This document shows, piece by piece, positions 53,466-64,000 of a stretch of DNA of 64,000 nt. The stretch comes from Lumbricus terrestris. Taxonomy: Eukaryota; Annelida; Clitellata; Crassiclitellata; Lumbricidae. Below the pieces are notes generated by a model. That model was not told the origin of the DNA, made no database searches, and worked only from the letters and a program-made list of their open reading frames with translations. Numbering within the stretch: position 1 is the first letter of the stretch; the number at the start of each line of letters is the position of its first letter. The stretch spans positions 37,317,096 to 37,381,095 of the forward strand of contig OX457037.1 of the NCBI GenBank assembly GCA_949752735.1. The letters run 5' to 3'. The translations under genes and the position numbers were made by a program.

Positions 53466-53745
53466 CAGGGCATTTTTTATCGTGCAGTTCTACACAAAAT
53501 GTGCAGTTGTAAATGAATTTGTGCAGTTGTAAAAGCAATCTTATGCAGTGATAATCATTAGTCATTAGAAACAGGTAGGAGCTGTTTACCACGGAAGAGC
53601 AAAATGCTTGTGCAGTGAAAAATACGGAGGAAGGCTAAATTTGCTAATTTTCAGTGCATCCCTGAAAAGAGGGTCATCAGATTCTATCTCCGGCGACTTA
53701 AAATTGCTGGTTATGCAGTTCTAAACATTTCCTTAAAAAGCCCTG
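53466..53745. mobile_element. Probable hAT-type MITE with CAGGGC ends
   Basis: 280 bp with ends cagggcattttttatc and ttaaaaagccctg, flanked by ggatggac and ggatgggt (6 of 8). The interior has repeated tgtgcagttgtaaa words. Confidence 0.6.
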
Positions 53746-53753
53746 GGATGGGT

Positions 53754-55027
53754 CAGAAGCGCCTCTTCTGCAGATAATTTGAAGTTGAGCTAAAAAAAAT
53801 GGACTGAGTGAATTTTGGAAATGTGGTCCTCAATTGGTTATTATCATTATCTGTCTCTACTTCCACACACTTGTGGCGGAAGTTATCAGGGAGAAATTAG
53901 TGCAACGGTTATTTGTCGGGCTAATGCAGTGAACCTATATTGCTTGCACAATGTACTTAGATAGAACGTACATGTATAGGCCTACATAATAGGCTATTTA
54001 TAGGCTCCGTTTAGCCCTAGGCCTGCTTATCCACACATGCACATAGGCATGATTATGGTGACCTATAGGCCAAGACCAACATTATAGACTATGCGAACCC
54101 ATCATACCCATGGATTGCGTAGTTAATAATACCACTTGCATTTTGCAATTGATTTTTACTGGTTTATTTTTTTACAGTATATGATGATTAATTCGTTCGG
54201 TTTACCGTAGGCATATACCCACAGACCCCCGTGGCCCCGTCCATGCACCAATAGGCCCTGAAGAACGGTCGACGAAAGAAACGCTGGCAAATGGGACACG
54301 CTCATTTTATTGCTTAGTTACAGCACCTAAAAATGTTCGACATGCAGTCGTTGGGCGAGCGTATGATCCTTTTCCTGCTGAGGCGATAAACGGACGAGAT
54401 GTCATTTGTTTCAAACGACATTTTTTAGGCTTAAATACAAGCAAAGGAGCAAGCAAACTTTAAAGAAAGCAATAAAAACCTATGACACCATCGTTGTCAA
54501 AGACATGAGGAAACTGATGGCTCCTCCGGTGCAACTCGTTTAGCTTACACGTAGGACTCGTTTGGTTCGCTGTAGTTACAATGCATTTGTGTGCTTGATA
54601 AACGCTGTAGGCCTATAATGTCCTATATAAATGCGTCGAGAAATCAAAGGCCACGTTGGGGGGGGGGGGTGTTAATTACAAAGTCTTATTAGGGACGACA
54701 TGGCATCCTAAAACAGATTCATCCCTGCCCTCCCTAAAGGCAGTCGCGGTCGAAACGACCCCTGCAGTCTCGTTACGATGTTGGTGGCTTCGATGGTCCG
54801 ATGGGGTTTGGGTCCATCTTGTGATCGCGAGACCCGACGTTGGGAGGACGATAGGTTGTGTGAAGGTCGGGGAAGGAAAAGATGAGCACATGTGGGAAAA
54901 CAAAGGGTTGGCCTATAACTCCACGAAGGTTTACTCGCCCCCCCCCCATCCCTCCCCCATCCGAAGGTCCCTTGCGAGAAACCAGTCAGCGTTCTCGGAT
55001 GACTTTTAGTCGATAATAATAATATCG
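53754..55027. other. Intergenic, nothing firmly recognised
   Basis: The 117-codon plus ORF at 54656-55009 spans a GC-rich stretch and G/C runs but shows no recognisable domain or splice context, so I do not call it a gene. Confidence 0.35.
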
Positions 55028-55029
55028 TG

Positions 55030-55082
<53 letters not shown>

Positions 55083-55083
55083 G
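55028..55083. repeat. (GTCT)n microsatellite
   Basis: About thirteen uninterrupted GTCT/CTGT tetramers. Confidence 0.95.
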
Positions 55084-55159
55084 GTTGGCAGAGAGACGTT
55101 TCAATGGATGCGGTTTCATGGTATTACAGACGCAACCTGCTGTGAGGCTCAACCTATTC

Positions 55160-55330
55160 CCAACGTATATTACTATAATTATATATATAGCCTATATATA
55201 TAAATTATGTATATATACGTTTATTCCCGCGTTTTATATATAATGTAGCCTATAATGTATATAATATATATAATTTAGACCTATATAGATAATATGTATA
55301 ATATATATATATATAATATATGCATATGTA
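55160..55330. repeat. AT-rich low-complexity tract
   Basis: Nearly continuous TATA and ATAT words with occasional C or G. Confidence 0.85.
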
Positions 55331-56640
55331 ATACGGAATATGAGACTTCTTGAAGAAGAAGAAGATGCTATAAATATAAGGTCAATAAAAGCAATTCAGC
55401 GTGCAAAAGAACAATGGCATATTCCACAGACTATATGCTATATGCTTTTCGGATTCCGACCCTGCGGAACCGATTTCAGGGTGCGGGATCACCCCTTTAC
55501 AAGGTAGGCCTGCTAGTTAAAACGGGGGCGGGGTGTGACTCTCTTGATATTGAGCCCAATCATCTACTAATTGTATTGTGTTGATATTTTGTAGATGTTC
55601 TTCAAGCGCAGCGCTATTGTAATAGTCCACGTATATCCGATGACTCTGTAAGACTGTGAAAGAAAGACTATAGAGAAACCTCGAACTCTCAGTGTCCTCA
55701 CTCAGTAAGAGGAACGCTCAACGATCAACGTCGGACAAATATCAAAGTTTTTATATGAATTATGACAATTATTGACAATATTGTTCTATTCAAAGCATAA
55801 CTGTGCTGAAGAGGGCGAATAATTTTCTAAATTCTCGGGTTTATACAAAGGGGATTTCTCGATGCCGTCGTTACCGGGAGTCAAGAATGGCTGAACGTTA
55901 TAGGACTAGATAGGTTATGTTTCATTTGTCGATTGGGAACTGATAGCTCAGATAGTACATTTAATTATTTATTGAATTATGGTTGTGCACTATCATATAG
56001 GCCTATACATAATACATAATAAAAGAGGGCTATATACATTATGTATTCTATCTATTGGCAATTTGGCCTTATAAGTGACTATAGGTAAGTTATCGGCGGC
56101 TATTTATGGGCCAGCCATATAGACAGTAATGGAGATATAATTGTGTCTACGCAATTCTCTGTAGCGTAGTATAGTATAGGTAGTAATAGAGATTCACATC
56201 ATTATTCTCTGTGGCGTAGTGGGAGCAAACATGCAACTCGCAAGTGCATGTTTGAACTATTTCCAAATAAAATCCGATTAAAATACCCGAACAAGCAGCG
56301 CTTCATGGATAATAATACTGTGCAAAATTGAATGCTTTAAAACCTGTAGTTTTTGAAGAAAACTAAAAAATCAAGCAAATTCAGTCCAAATAATACTTTT
56401 AGGGTCAGGATATATACATGTATGTAGTTGCGTTCGGAAAAATGTGGGCCATTCATCAACATCATCATCAGCAGCATAATCATCACCATTATTAGTGATA
56501 ATGATGATAATAATAATAATATTCTATCGATCTAGACAACGACGAGTCGGGTCATTCTAGACTGGTTTTTATGCAGTAGTTAGCAATGAAGTCACTGAGG
56601 GGTCCTAAATACCACGGGGCAAAAAGACGTGAAATGCTAA
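55331..56640. other. Intergenic, nothing recognised
   Basis: AT-rich. ctctgtagcgtagtatag and ctctgtggcgtagtgggag at about 56157 and 56206 form a short tandem duplication. No supported gene. Confidence 0.4.
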
Positions 56641-56686
56641 TAATCATCGTCATCGTCATCAGCACTACCATCACCATCACCACCAC

Positions 56687-57169
56687 CAAGGGCGGATACA
56701 GAAATTTTGGATGGGGGGCCAACATTTTGGGTCTTGGTCCGGGAAACCGGGAAAAAATTTCCGTCTCCATCCGCCGAAAAAGTTGATGACCTTTTTTTCC
56801 CAGTCGTCAGCCTGAAATTTTCCCAAAACATACCTTTTTCCATCCGCCAAAAAGTTGATGACTTTTTTTTCAGTCGTCAGCCTGAAATTTTCCCAAAACA
56901 TACCTTTTTCCATCCGCCAAAAAAGTTGATGACTTTTTTTGTTTTTTTTGGTAGTCATCGATCTGGAATTTCCCAAAAACATACCTTTTCCCATCCGGCC
57001 TCCACCCGAAACACTGATGACCTTCTTCGCCACTGCGCGGCACGGACATTCGGAGCTACTCGCGGGGGGGGGCCAAGTCAACTTTTCGGGACAGAATAGC
57101 TGGTGAAAAATAAAGAAATTTCTAAATGGGGGGGCCATGGCCGGATTGGCCCCCCTGGATCCGCCCCTG
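56687..57169 (+). mobile_element. Non-autonomous hAT-like element, GGGCGGATACAG family, copy 2
   Basis: 483 bp with ends caagggcggatacag and cctggatccgcccctg, flanked by accaccac at 56679-56686 and 57170-57177. Three ~73-bp internal modules (gttgatgacc, T-run, gtcgtcagcctgaaattttc). It sits inside a CAC/CAT microsatellite, so the duplication is harder to prove than at 18587. Confidence 0.88.
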
Positions 57170-57290
57170 ACCACCACCACCACCACCACCACCACCACCG
57201 CCACCACCACCACCACCACCACCACCATCAGATCACCATCACCATAACCATCACCATCACCGTCACCACCACCACCACCACCACCATCAC

Positions 57291-57361
<71 letters not shown>

Positions 57362-57362
57362 C
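57170..57362. repeat. (CAC)n(CAT)n microsatellite
   Basis: CAC triplets, then CAC/CAT mixtures, then at least twenty CAT triplets. A short matching tract precedes the hAT element at 56661-56686. Confidence 0.95.
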
Positions 57363-57712
57363 GAAGCGTGCCCCATATTTGAATCTCTTTGAATTAAATT
57401 TGTTGCTTTAACCTTGAACTTGGCATCGCGTGATCTTCACCGCTGCACAACTTCATGCACCGCCCAATAAATAGGCTAATACTTAATAATCTGATCTATA
57501 ATTCGTGTTTTTCTTCGTCAATAGTCCTTCACAGATAATAAGGTATAATAAGATATACTGACACATTCTGCTGAAACGAGCTCACAGCCATGCCTTGAAG
57601 TCCACAGCCGCAGCGAATAATAAGATTTCCTCTCTGTATAATTATGTACATTGTTAAGTTCTTTGTATATAGTTTCGAATATCATAGCGGCAACGACTGA
57701 TATAGCGCCCGA

Positions 57713-58429
57713 CTATTTACAGATCTTACTGCAGATCTCGAGCACTCTGCTCAGACAGCCCAGATCGTCGTCGGAAACCTCCCCGAAGTTGTCCCACTCG
57801 AGCTTCCGCTGTCGCGACCGGCACTCCCTGATCAGGGTGACGAGAACCTCGTCCACTTTGTGGTCGAGCAGAGCGGACACCTCGATGTACTTCCATCGTC
57901 GCTTCAGAGCAAAGCGCTTTCCCTCTGAAACCAGCAGACCAAACAATTGTTATTTAGGCCTTTATTATACTTATATCATATATTTATATATGTTTATTAT
58001 ATTTATCATATACATAGGCCTATAGCCTATCATATTTATATTGGTATGCCTAATTATATATGTCTATATAGGGCCTACATTAAGCCATATCTATATTTAT
58101 TTGTTCATTTATTTATATACATAGTTATCATTTTGATATCTATTTATCTATTTCTTATAATATCAGAACATTTCTATAGCGCCTTTTGTCGATGGTTATT
58201 ATCAACGGTTGACTGCACCTGACGTAGAGATGGTTCGGTTGCGAACGAGGTCCTGCTTGTTGGCGACCAGGACGACCACGGCTGTGGGGCTGGCTCGTGG
58301 CTCCCCCGCCGACGATCGACCGACGCCCTGGATGCACGACTGGGCGTAGGAGAAGGACAGACGATCGGTGACCGAGTAGACGACCAGGTAGGCATCGACG
58401 TCCATAGCCGCAGCAGGAAGATGCTGATG
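57713..58429 (-). CDS. Ras-superfamily (RGK-like) small GTPase, last two exons
   Basis: Minus-strand exons 58429-58219 and 57924-57713, joined by a 294-nt GT-AG intron in matching phase (G plus AG completes a Glu codon). The upstream exon reads DAYLVVYSVTDRLSF and then VANKQDLVRNR, which contains the guanine-binding NKxD (G4) motif. The last exon has IEVSALL, the G5 SA motif, then a basic, Leu-rich tail ending EICSKICK without a CAAX box. Lack of prenylation, VYSVTDRxSF and NKxDLVRxR are reminiscent of Rad/Rem/Gem (RGK) GTPases, which restrain calcium channels and cytoskeletal signalling. The P-loop and switch exons are not in the window; they would lie at higher coordinates. The 5' limit at 58429 is one of two close acceptor options. 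Other Ras-family members remain possible. Confidence 0.75.
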
Positions 58430-58439
58430 CTGGTGATCC

Positions 58440-58885
58440 GCAGAACATCCAAACACACAATATTAATTGTAATTGTAATTGTAATCGTACATTTATATAG
58501 CGCCCCTTCAAGAGAACTCCTCAGAGGCGCTCCCGACCTGACACCAAACCACAATCAAAGAGAATGGTTTTCAAACGCTTGCGGAAAAGGGGCAAAGAAA
58601 GACAAAGAAGTTCATTACGGAGACTAATAGGTAACTTATTCCAGAAAGACGGACCGACCACAGCAAAGCTTCTGTGCAGCACTGTGGAAGATCGAGCCAT
58701 AGGGACAGCCAGGTCACCATGCCGCGTCCATGCGTAGCAGAGCGGAGGAATCTACGACCTGGAATGGATAGCACAGGTACACAGAGTTCCAAAAGATAGG
58801 TCGGAGCTTGGCCTGCTAGGCAATTACGCATGAACATTAGAATATTAGATGTATACGTGTAAGCATTTTTCTTTAGAATTCGCAA
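58440..58885 (-). mobile_element. LINE 3' end with (ATTACA)n tail in the RGK-like gene
   Basis: On the minus strand a frame with the FWNKLP-type motif is followed by gggcgctatataaatgtacg and an attacaattacaatta tail. It lies just upstream of the penultimate GTPase exon. Confidence 0.7.
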
Positions 58886-58971
58886 TGGAATCGTTCAAGC
58901 GCCTGGACATGACCGTGAAACTTTTTATGACAAGCAGGAAGCAGTTCTGTTTTTTATGCATGAGTGTATGA

Positions 58972-59192
58972 ATGCGCACTTGTTATAGCGCCCCTTCAAG
59001 AGTGTTCTACGCAGAAGCACTCCCGACTACAGCGCGGACACTTAATTGGAGTTTGAAGCGCTGAGCAATTATTGCGAGTGAAGGATTTGCCCATGGTCCG
59101 TACCCGTATAGCTATACGCAGCGGCTTGAGATGAATTCGAACCTCCGGCTGCATGGCATCGAACATACCCACTACACCACCGCGCCCCTTGT
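58972..59192 (-). mobile_element. tRNA-derived SINE, family 2, copy 2
   Basis: Complement of the 3609 copy: cttgttatagcgccccttca tail, ctcccgactacagcg body, attcgaacctccggctgcat (B-box) and accaccgcgcccctt head. Confidence 0.85.
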
Positions 59193-59510
59193 CTGTGGGA
59201 CCATGCCTTAAATCAGTTCATGGTCAGGTGTCAAAATTATGGTTATCTCCTATAGGACATATAATAATTATCATTAGTATATCTCAGTAGGATAATTCCG
59301 AATGCAATTCCTTGACTGATTCATACGCGATGATTTATTAAGTAAATAGCACAAATCGGAATTAAATTCCATCTAGCTATTCTCCAAAAGCAGCCGATAT
59401 GAAACTGATAAGCGAAGTTTTTGAGACGCCACCCTGATCCCTTCGTCCGCGATTTGCGCATCAGCTGCAGTCTCTCGTGTAATCTTTCCAAGCAGACTCA
59501 GACTGTCATA
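59193..59510. other. Short intergenic or intronic gap
   Basis: Nothing recognised. Confidence 0.4.
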
Positions 59511-59720
59511 GACATAGACATAGACATATTTTTTATTGATCCCAACAATTTTGTACATGTATGTTTAACAAAGTATAGACATAATTCGCAATAAGAAAAA
59601 TACTCAAAGTGAATAGGTATTATAAGAGTGAGGGAGCAAATAGGCACACCAAAAGGGACAAGTCCCGCTAAGCAGGGGCCTAATTAACAAAGTGAAGTGA
59701 GAAAGTGAAAGCTGAAGGGA
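59511..59720 (-). mobile_element. Retroposon 3' end with (TATGTC)n tail
   Basis: The minus strand ends tgggatcaataaaaaatatg then tctatgtctatgtc. The internal gggacaagtcccgctaagca is related to the tail at 28270-28727. Confidence 0.6.
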
Positions 59721-59887
59721 GTATTGGAATGCAGAGATATTACTTAACTAGGGAAAAAAGAAAAAAATTATTATAAAAATTTTAAAAAAAAATAAATTAA
59801 AAAAAATAGCAGCGAGGACACTGAATCGTCACTACGAGATAATCAAGGCTCTTGTTCGACACCTGGCCATAGAGGCCTAACTGTCGC

Positions 59888-60064
59888 CAGTGCTTAAAGT
59901 GTGGAAAAAGAAGTGCATGGACGTAACTTACCTTTCCAAAGAAAGTGCCTGGACGCCCCTATCTTTCCAGGTTCTGCTGGCCAATAAGTGGCAGGGTGGC
60001 GTTCAGATTTTAAAATAAGTGCATGGACGCCGTCCATGACCGTCCAGCCACACTTTAAGCCCTG
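59888..60064. mobile_element. hAT-type MITE with CAGTGCTTAAAGTG ends
   Basis: 177 bp with ends cagtgcttaaagtgtgg and ccacactttaagccctg, flanked by a perfect 8-bp duplication actgtcgc at 59880-59887 and 60065-60072. The word gtgcatggacgt or gtgcctggacgc repeats inside. Confidence 0.93.
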
Positions 60065-60329
60065 ACTGTCGCTATTATGTGCATTTGCAAATTGTGCCTT
60101 CCAGATCTCAGAGTGTAGGCCTCGTGTAGCTAATGCATTTGCAATTGAGGAGCCTACATGTATTATACGCCTTTTATAGATTGAAGGTCTGGATCGGACT
60201 ACGTGCGTTGCTTTTATCTATAGAAAGGCCATCGCCCTATTATAGAACGACCTTTGAAATCAATCGACATCTTCTTCACATCTCATTGGCAATCGAGAAT
60301 AATCATAACATAGAACATAAAATTTTACA

Positions 60330-61805
60330 CGCACAGTGAGATACGAAGTAGGATCCATTCTGGCAGATATATTTAATGAATCGATGAAGTCTGGAGTAAT
60401 TCCCAGAGACTGGAGAGATGCCATCGTCACTCCATTGTTTAAGAAAGGAAATAGGAGTGAGACAAGCAACTACAGACCCATCAGCCTAACCTGCATAATA
60501 TGTAAGGTGTTGGAACAAATTGTAAAAAGGAGTATGATTGAACACCTGAATGAGAATGAACTTATCAACAACAGCCAGCACGGGTTTATGAAGGGAAGAT
60601 CCTGCCTAACCAATCTGTTAGATTTCTTCGAGGATGTTTACGACAATCTGGACAAAAACAACTCGGTGGATCTGATCTATCTGGACTTCGCAAAGGCTTT
60701 CGACAAGGTACCACACAAACGATTAGCCAAGAAGTTGCAGGCATGCGGAATAGAAGGGTGTCTACTGAACTGGGTCACCAACTGGTTAAAAGGGAGGAGA
60801 CAACAAGTTCGAGTAATGGGCAAAAACTCAAGCTGGATAGATGTTACAAGTGGAGTACCACAGGGGTCGGTCTTAGGGCCACTGCTATTTGTAATTTTTA
60901 TCAATGATATAGATGAAGGAATTGTCTCCAAAATCTCTAAGTTTGCTGACGACACAAAACTATGCGCAAAGGTGAACAACGAGGAGGAAGCCAACACACT
61001 AAGAAATGACTTGGAAAGACTGTACAAGTGGTCCGAAGACTGGAATATGCTGTTCAATGTAGATAAATGTGCAGTGATGCACATGGGAAGAAAGAACATG
61101 GGGTTTGAATATGGAATGGGAGACAGGAAATTAAGAACAACAGAGGAGGAAAAAGATCTTGGAGTCATAATACACAAAAGTGCAAAACCATCAAGACAAT
61201 GCAGAGAAGCAGCGAACAAAGCAAACAAGGTTCTGGGACACATAAAAAGAACAGTGGTCAGCAGAGAAAAAAACATCATCCTGAAGTTATTTAAAACTCT
61301 AGTCAGACCTCATTTAGAGTACTGTGTTCAGGCATGGAGTCCATACACACAAGAAGATAAGCAGGTGCTAGAAAAGGTGCAACGGCGAGCAACTAAAATG
61401 ATCAGAGGTTATGGAACTCTAACATACGAAGAACGATTGATAAAATGTGGATTAACGACACTGGAGAAGCGAAGATGCAGAGGAGATTTGATCGAAACAT
61501 ATAAGCTGATGACAAACAAAGAAATAACACCACACTCAAGATTTTTTCAATTGTCTGACAATAGAGGTTTAAGAGGACACCAATATAAAATATTCAGAAA
61601 ATCCGAGGGTGCCATCAAGCAAAGATTTTTTAGCAGCAGAACAGTGAAGGCCTGGAACGAGCTGAGCGAAGAGACAGTGTCGGTGGAGACACTTATAAAC
61701 TTCAAGGCCAAGCTAGGGCAGACAGGTTTTTAAAACATTGTAAAAGTGGTGGTTCTCACACAGATCACGAGTCTCCTGAACCACCGTAAACCCTGTTATA
61801 TTATA
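60330..61805 (+). mobile_element. 5'-truncated non-LTR retrotransposon (CR1/Jockey superfamily)
   Basis: Starts abruptly inside the RT fingers (stop codon in frame at 60318-60320). It runs through the RT C-terminus to a short 3' UTR (gtggtggttctcacacagat) and ends in tattatattatattatatta simple repeats. 5' truncation is usual for target-primed integration. Confidence 0.9.
60336..61733 (+). CDS. Partial LINE reverse transcriptase ORF
   Basis: An open frame of 465 codons; the first codon is GTG and not a real start. It includes NYRPISL (45-51), QHGFMKGRS (81-89), DFAKAFDKV (117-125), GVPQGSVLGPLLF (173-185) and catalytic FADD (203-206). It ends with the C-terminal segment RFFSSRTVKAWNEL typical of CR1/Jockey-superfamily ORF2. 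The endonuclease and ORF1 are missing, so the copy cannot mobilise itself. No internal stops or frameshifts, suggesting a recent insertion. Confidence 0.92.
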   Translation: MRYEVGSILADIFNESMKSGVIPRDWRDAIVTPLFKKGNRSETSNYRPISLTCIICKVLEQIVKRSMIEHLNENELINNSQHGFMKGRSCLTNLLDFFEDVYDNLDKNNSVDLIYLDFAKAFDKVPHKRLAKKLQACGIEGCLLNWVTNWLKGRRQQVRVMGKNSSWIDVTSGVPQGSVLGPLLFVIFINDIDEGIVSKISKFADDTKLCAKVNNEEEANTLRNDLERLYKWSEDWNMLFNVDKCAVMHMGRKNMGFEYGMGDRKLRTTEEEKDLGVIIHKSAKPSRQCREAANKANKVLGHIKRTVVSREKNIILKLFKTLVRPHLEYCVQAWSPYTQEDKQVLEKVQRRATKMIRGYGTLTYEERLIKCGLTTLEKRRCRGDLIETYKLMTNKEITPHSRFFQLSDNRGLRGHQYKIFRKSEGAIKQRFFSSRTVKAWNELSEETVSVETLINFKAKLGQTGF

Positions 61806-62108
61806 TTATATTATATTAATGTATAACCATATGGAATATATATGACCATAGAATATATATGACCATAGAATATATATAACCATAGAATGTACATAACCAT
61901 AGAATATATATGACCATAGAATATATATGACCATAGAATGTATATAGCCATAGAATGTATCATAGAATGTATATAGCCATAGAATGTATATAGCCATAGA
62001 ATGTATCATAGAATGTATGTAGCCATAGAATGTAGATAACCATAAAATATATAGGCCCATAACCATAGAATATATATGACCATAGAATGTACATAACCAT
62101 AGAATGTT
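61806..62108. repeat. 17-18-bp AT-rich minisatellite
   Basis: About seventeen units of accatagaatatatatg, with variants (gtatatag, gtacataa) and occasional shorter gtatcatagaat units. It directly follows the LINE tail and may have grown from it. Confidence 0.93.
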
Positions 62109-62510
62109 TCATGCGACGAAACGCGCAGCGGTTCTCATTTCTCATTTATTTATGTTCTCCGTCTCTCTCTCTCCAGTTATTTCGCCGATTCCAAACGATT
62201 GTTATGTGGTCCCAATCTACACGACGGGGGAAAATGGTTTAGCAAACAACTTATCGGGATGGAATGTGTGCGTGTTATTTGTGGCTGATTTGCCCTCTTC
62301 TTCGGAATGCATCAGCACCTATCCGACCTTCCGTGAACTCTCTTTCCGTTTCGTGTCTCCTATCTCACGCTATTTGCCGATAAACGGACGCCTATATTTA
62401 CTGACCCATACGAAGGAGGTAAGTAGGATGCTATCGAGTGGTCTGAGCGTGCGTGAATGCAATAAGGGAACTGTGATCCTGACGTAAACATGGAGACTGA
62501 TAGCTGCTAT
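62109..62510. other. Unique sequence with an unrecognised 127-codon frame
   Basis: The plus frame 62104-62487 reads on from the minisatellite as SPVISPIPNDCYVVPIYTTG and FVADLPSSSECISTYPTF. Composition is protein-like, but I recognise no domain and find no clear splice sites except a gaaggaggtaagt donor-like site at 62413-62425. A partial exon is possible. Confidence 0.25.
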
Positions 62511-62652
62511 CAGGGTGAGAATTGCCGGGGGGTTGTGGGGTTTCAACCCCCCCGTCTTTCTTAAAGTCCCATAGTAAAGAATGTTTTTCACATCCCAATT
62601 CCAAGTGTATCGTAGTCCAAGCCGCAGTTATTTTTCCACAATTCTCACACTC
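62511..62652 (+). mobile_element. hAT-type MITE, GTGAGAATTG family, copy 2
   Basis: Ends cagggtgagaattgccgg and ccacaattctcacac, the same interior as copies 1 and 3 (cccaattccaagtg). No clear target duplication remains. Confidence 0.8.
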
Positions 62653-62755
62653 ATAGATTATAATTATTGCCATGTTGCTGAAAAATCTTTAACGCATAAA
62701 TCATTTGTTTTCCAGTCGTTTGCGACGTTTTCCCGATGCTTCCGAATGCGTTAAT

Positions 62756-62957
62756 GTGGGGGCACGGTGGTGGCGTCGTTGCACTTGAAGCCGGAAGGTT
62801 CGAGGTTCGAATCCACCACAAATCGCCGCGTCACTCGCAACTGCTCAGCGCTTCGGCTTGAAACTCCGTTGCAGTGTCCGCTCTGTAGTCGGGAGCGCCT
62901 CTGAGTAGAGAGCCTGAAGGGACGCCATGACAAGTGCACATACAAACAAACGTTAAA
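62756..62957 (+). mobile_element. tRNA-derived SINE, family 2, copy 3
   Basis: gggggcacggtggtggcgtc head, B-box ggttcgaatcc, ctcagcgcttcgg and tcgggagcgcctctgagtag body, caagtgcacatacaaacaaa tail. It lacks about 10 bp of the A-box region seen in copy 1. Confidence 0.85.
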
Positions 62958-63167
62958 AAAGAGGACAGTGAAATAAGCTTAGGCCTGCTCAATGTGTATC
63001 GCTGAATGTTAAGCGCCACTTAAATAGAGTGACGGGAAACTGATAAAGATAAGGCCTATATAATATTATAGCCCACAACGACGTCGTGCAGAATGTATTG
63101 AGAAGCACAGGAGGCGAGTCGATTAGGAATAAAAAAAAATACCAAAGACAGTGAAGTAACGTAGTCC

Positions 63168-63312
63168 CAGGGTGAGAATTGCCGGGGGGGTTGGGGGGTT
63201 TCGACCCCCCAGTCTTTCTTAGAGCCCCATGTTAAAGTATGTTTTTTACACCCCAATTCCAAGTGGATAATGGTCCAACCCCCCCAGTTATTTTTCCACA
63301 ATTCTCACACTG
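63168..63312 (+). mobile_element. hAT-type MITE, GTGAGAATTG family, copy 3
   Basis: 145 bp with ends cagggtgagaattgccgg and ccacaattctcacactg, flanked by a perfect 8-bp duplication cgtagtcc at 63160-63167 and 63313-63320. This copy defines the family's termini. Confidence 0.93.
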
Positions 63313-63320
63313 CGTAGTCC

Positions 63321-63803
63321 ATGGCATTTTCAAAACTGTTTTGCTTGGATTAGTTATTAATGTTGCATTAGAACTCATTTATTTATTTATTTTATTTTAT
63401 TCATTCTGATTTACGAGAAGACAAGAATTCCATAAAATTTCATTTAAAATAATTTATTATCTAACCTTTTAAGAATTGAAGAAGTTGTTTTGTTTATAAT
63501 TTATTGTGCTCCGAACATCGTTTGAAAACATTGTACTGTTTTACAAAACATTGTACTGTTTTACAAAGTATTAGGGGCCTATAATTATACCTGAAATTTA
63601 GAAGAAAAAAAGTCTAAGCTCTAAACCCTGCAGCTGATTGTTCGACTTCAACCCTTTCTGTAATCAAATCGTAACACGAAGAACAATCACAAAGGCTATG
63701 GATGGAGAAGAACAATGAGACAAAGGAAGAGAAGAAGAAGAAGGCTGTGAAGACGATGACGAGGTAGTAGGCCTAGTAGTTGCTGTGGAAATAGTGGTGG
63801 CCG
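63321..63803. other. Intergenic, nothing recognised
   Basis: AT-rich. A 21-bp tandem duplication (acattgtactgttttacaaa) occurs at 63527-63567. Confidence 0.4.
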
Positions 63804-64000
63804 CATAGGCGTACGAGGCGGGGTCCAGGAGGGCAAATGCCCCCAAATCTCGGGAAAAATCGGTTTTCGGGTAAGCAGACCCGGGAAATGACTAAAAAAG
63901 GTCGTCAATTTTTCAGGCAATTTCGGGCAAGTCTGTTTTTCGGGCAAGCAGACCGGGAAATGACTAAAAAAAGTCAATTATTTTCTGGGAAAAGTTGTAT
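63804..64000 (+). mobile_element. Left part of a transposon cut by the window edge
   Basis: Starts about cataggcgtacgaggcgggg. Repeats gcagaccgggaaatgacta and gtcgtcaatttttc modules like those inside the hAT-type elements at 18587 and 56687. The right end is outside the window. Confidence 0.5.

Noticed and set aside
54656..55009. 117-codon ORF
   Set aside because: It begins and ends in G and C homopolymer runs, has no recognisable domain, and the antisense frame is equally open.

Overview
This is a eukaryotic, intron-containing, AT-rich and repeat-loaded genomic window. An invertebrate deuterostome, plausibly an echinoderm or a relative, fits best. Three things point there: an Aurora kinase gene with nine coding exons that mixes Aurora-A and Aurora-B signature residues, two full-length Gmr1-type Ty3/gypsy elements with integrase upstream of reverse transcriptase (a layout described from deuterostomes), and the constant recurrence of the word aggcctata. 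The species cannot be named from the sequence alone.

Layout: (1) 1-8 kb holds a tandem segmental duplication with two intact, intronless GT11 alpha-1,2-fucosyltransferase genes on the minus strand. Between the copies lie a palindromic mariner-like element, a tRNA-derived SINE, a decayed hAT-like element and a long AGT microsatellite. (2) 8-22 kb has no recognisable gene. It holds GC-rich islands, a 1.8-kb degenerate A-rich minisatellite and several non-autonomous hAT elements with 8-bp target duplications, including one that carries two mirror-image arrays of a 14-15-bp motif. (3) 22.6-31.4 kb is the Aurora kinase gene on the plus strand. I resolved every splice junction; the nine exons give a 464-residue protein. 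Its introns are full of SINE and LINE tails, and two introns carry tandem arrays whose units contain a 5' splice-site consensus. (4) 33.6-48.5 kb is a nested pair of young LTR retrotransposons. Element A (7,460 bp) sits inside the left LTR of element B (about 7,361 bp); each has a perfect 5-bp target duplication and a tRNA-Leu primer site. (5) 48.5-57.4 kb is intergenic, with SINEs, LINE tails, microsatellites, a GC-rich island and more hAT-type elements. (6) 57.7-58.4 kb, minus strand, holds the last two exons of a Ras-superfamily (RGK-like) GTPase. (7) 58.4-64 kb is mostly retroposon tails, hAT MITEs and a 5'-truncated LINE reverse transcriptase.

The host genes here (GT11 pair, Aurora kinase, RGK-like GTPase) show no functional link to one another; they appear simply to be neighbours. 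What dominates is a diverse mobile-element community. The most unusual structures are the nested Gmr1 pair, the hAT element with inverted motif arrays, the palindromic mariner element, and the splice-donor-bearing arrays inside the Aurora introns.
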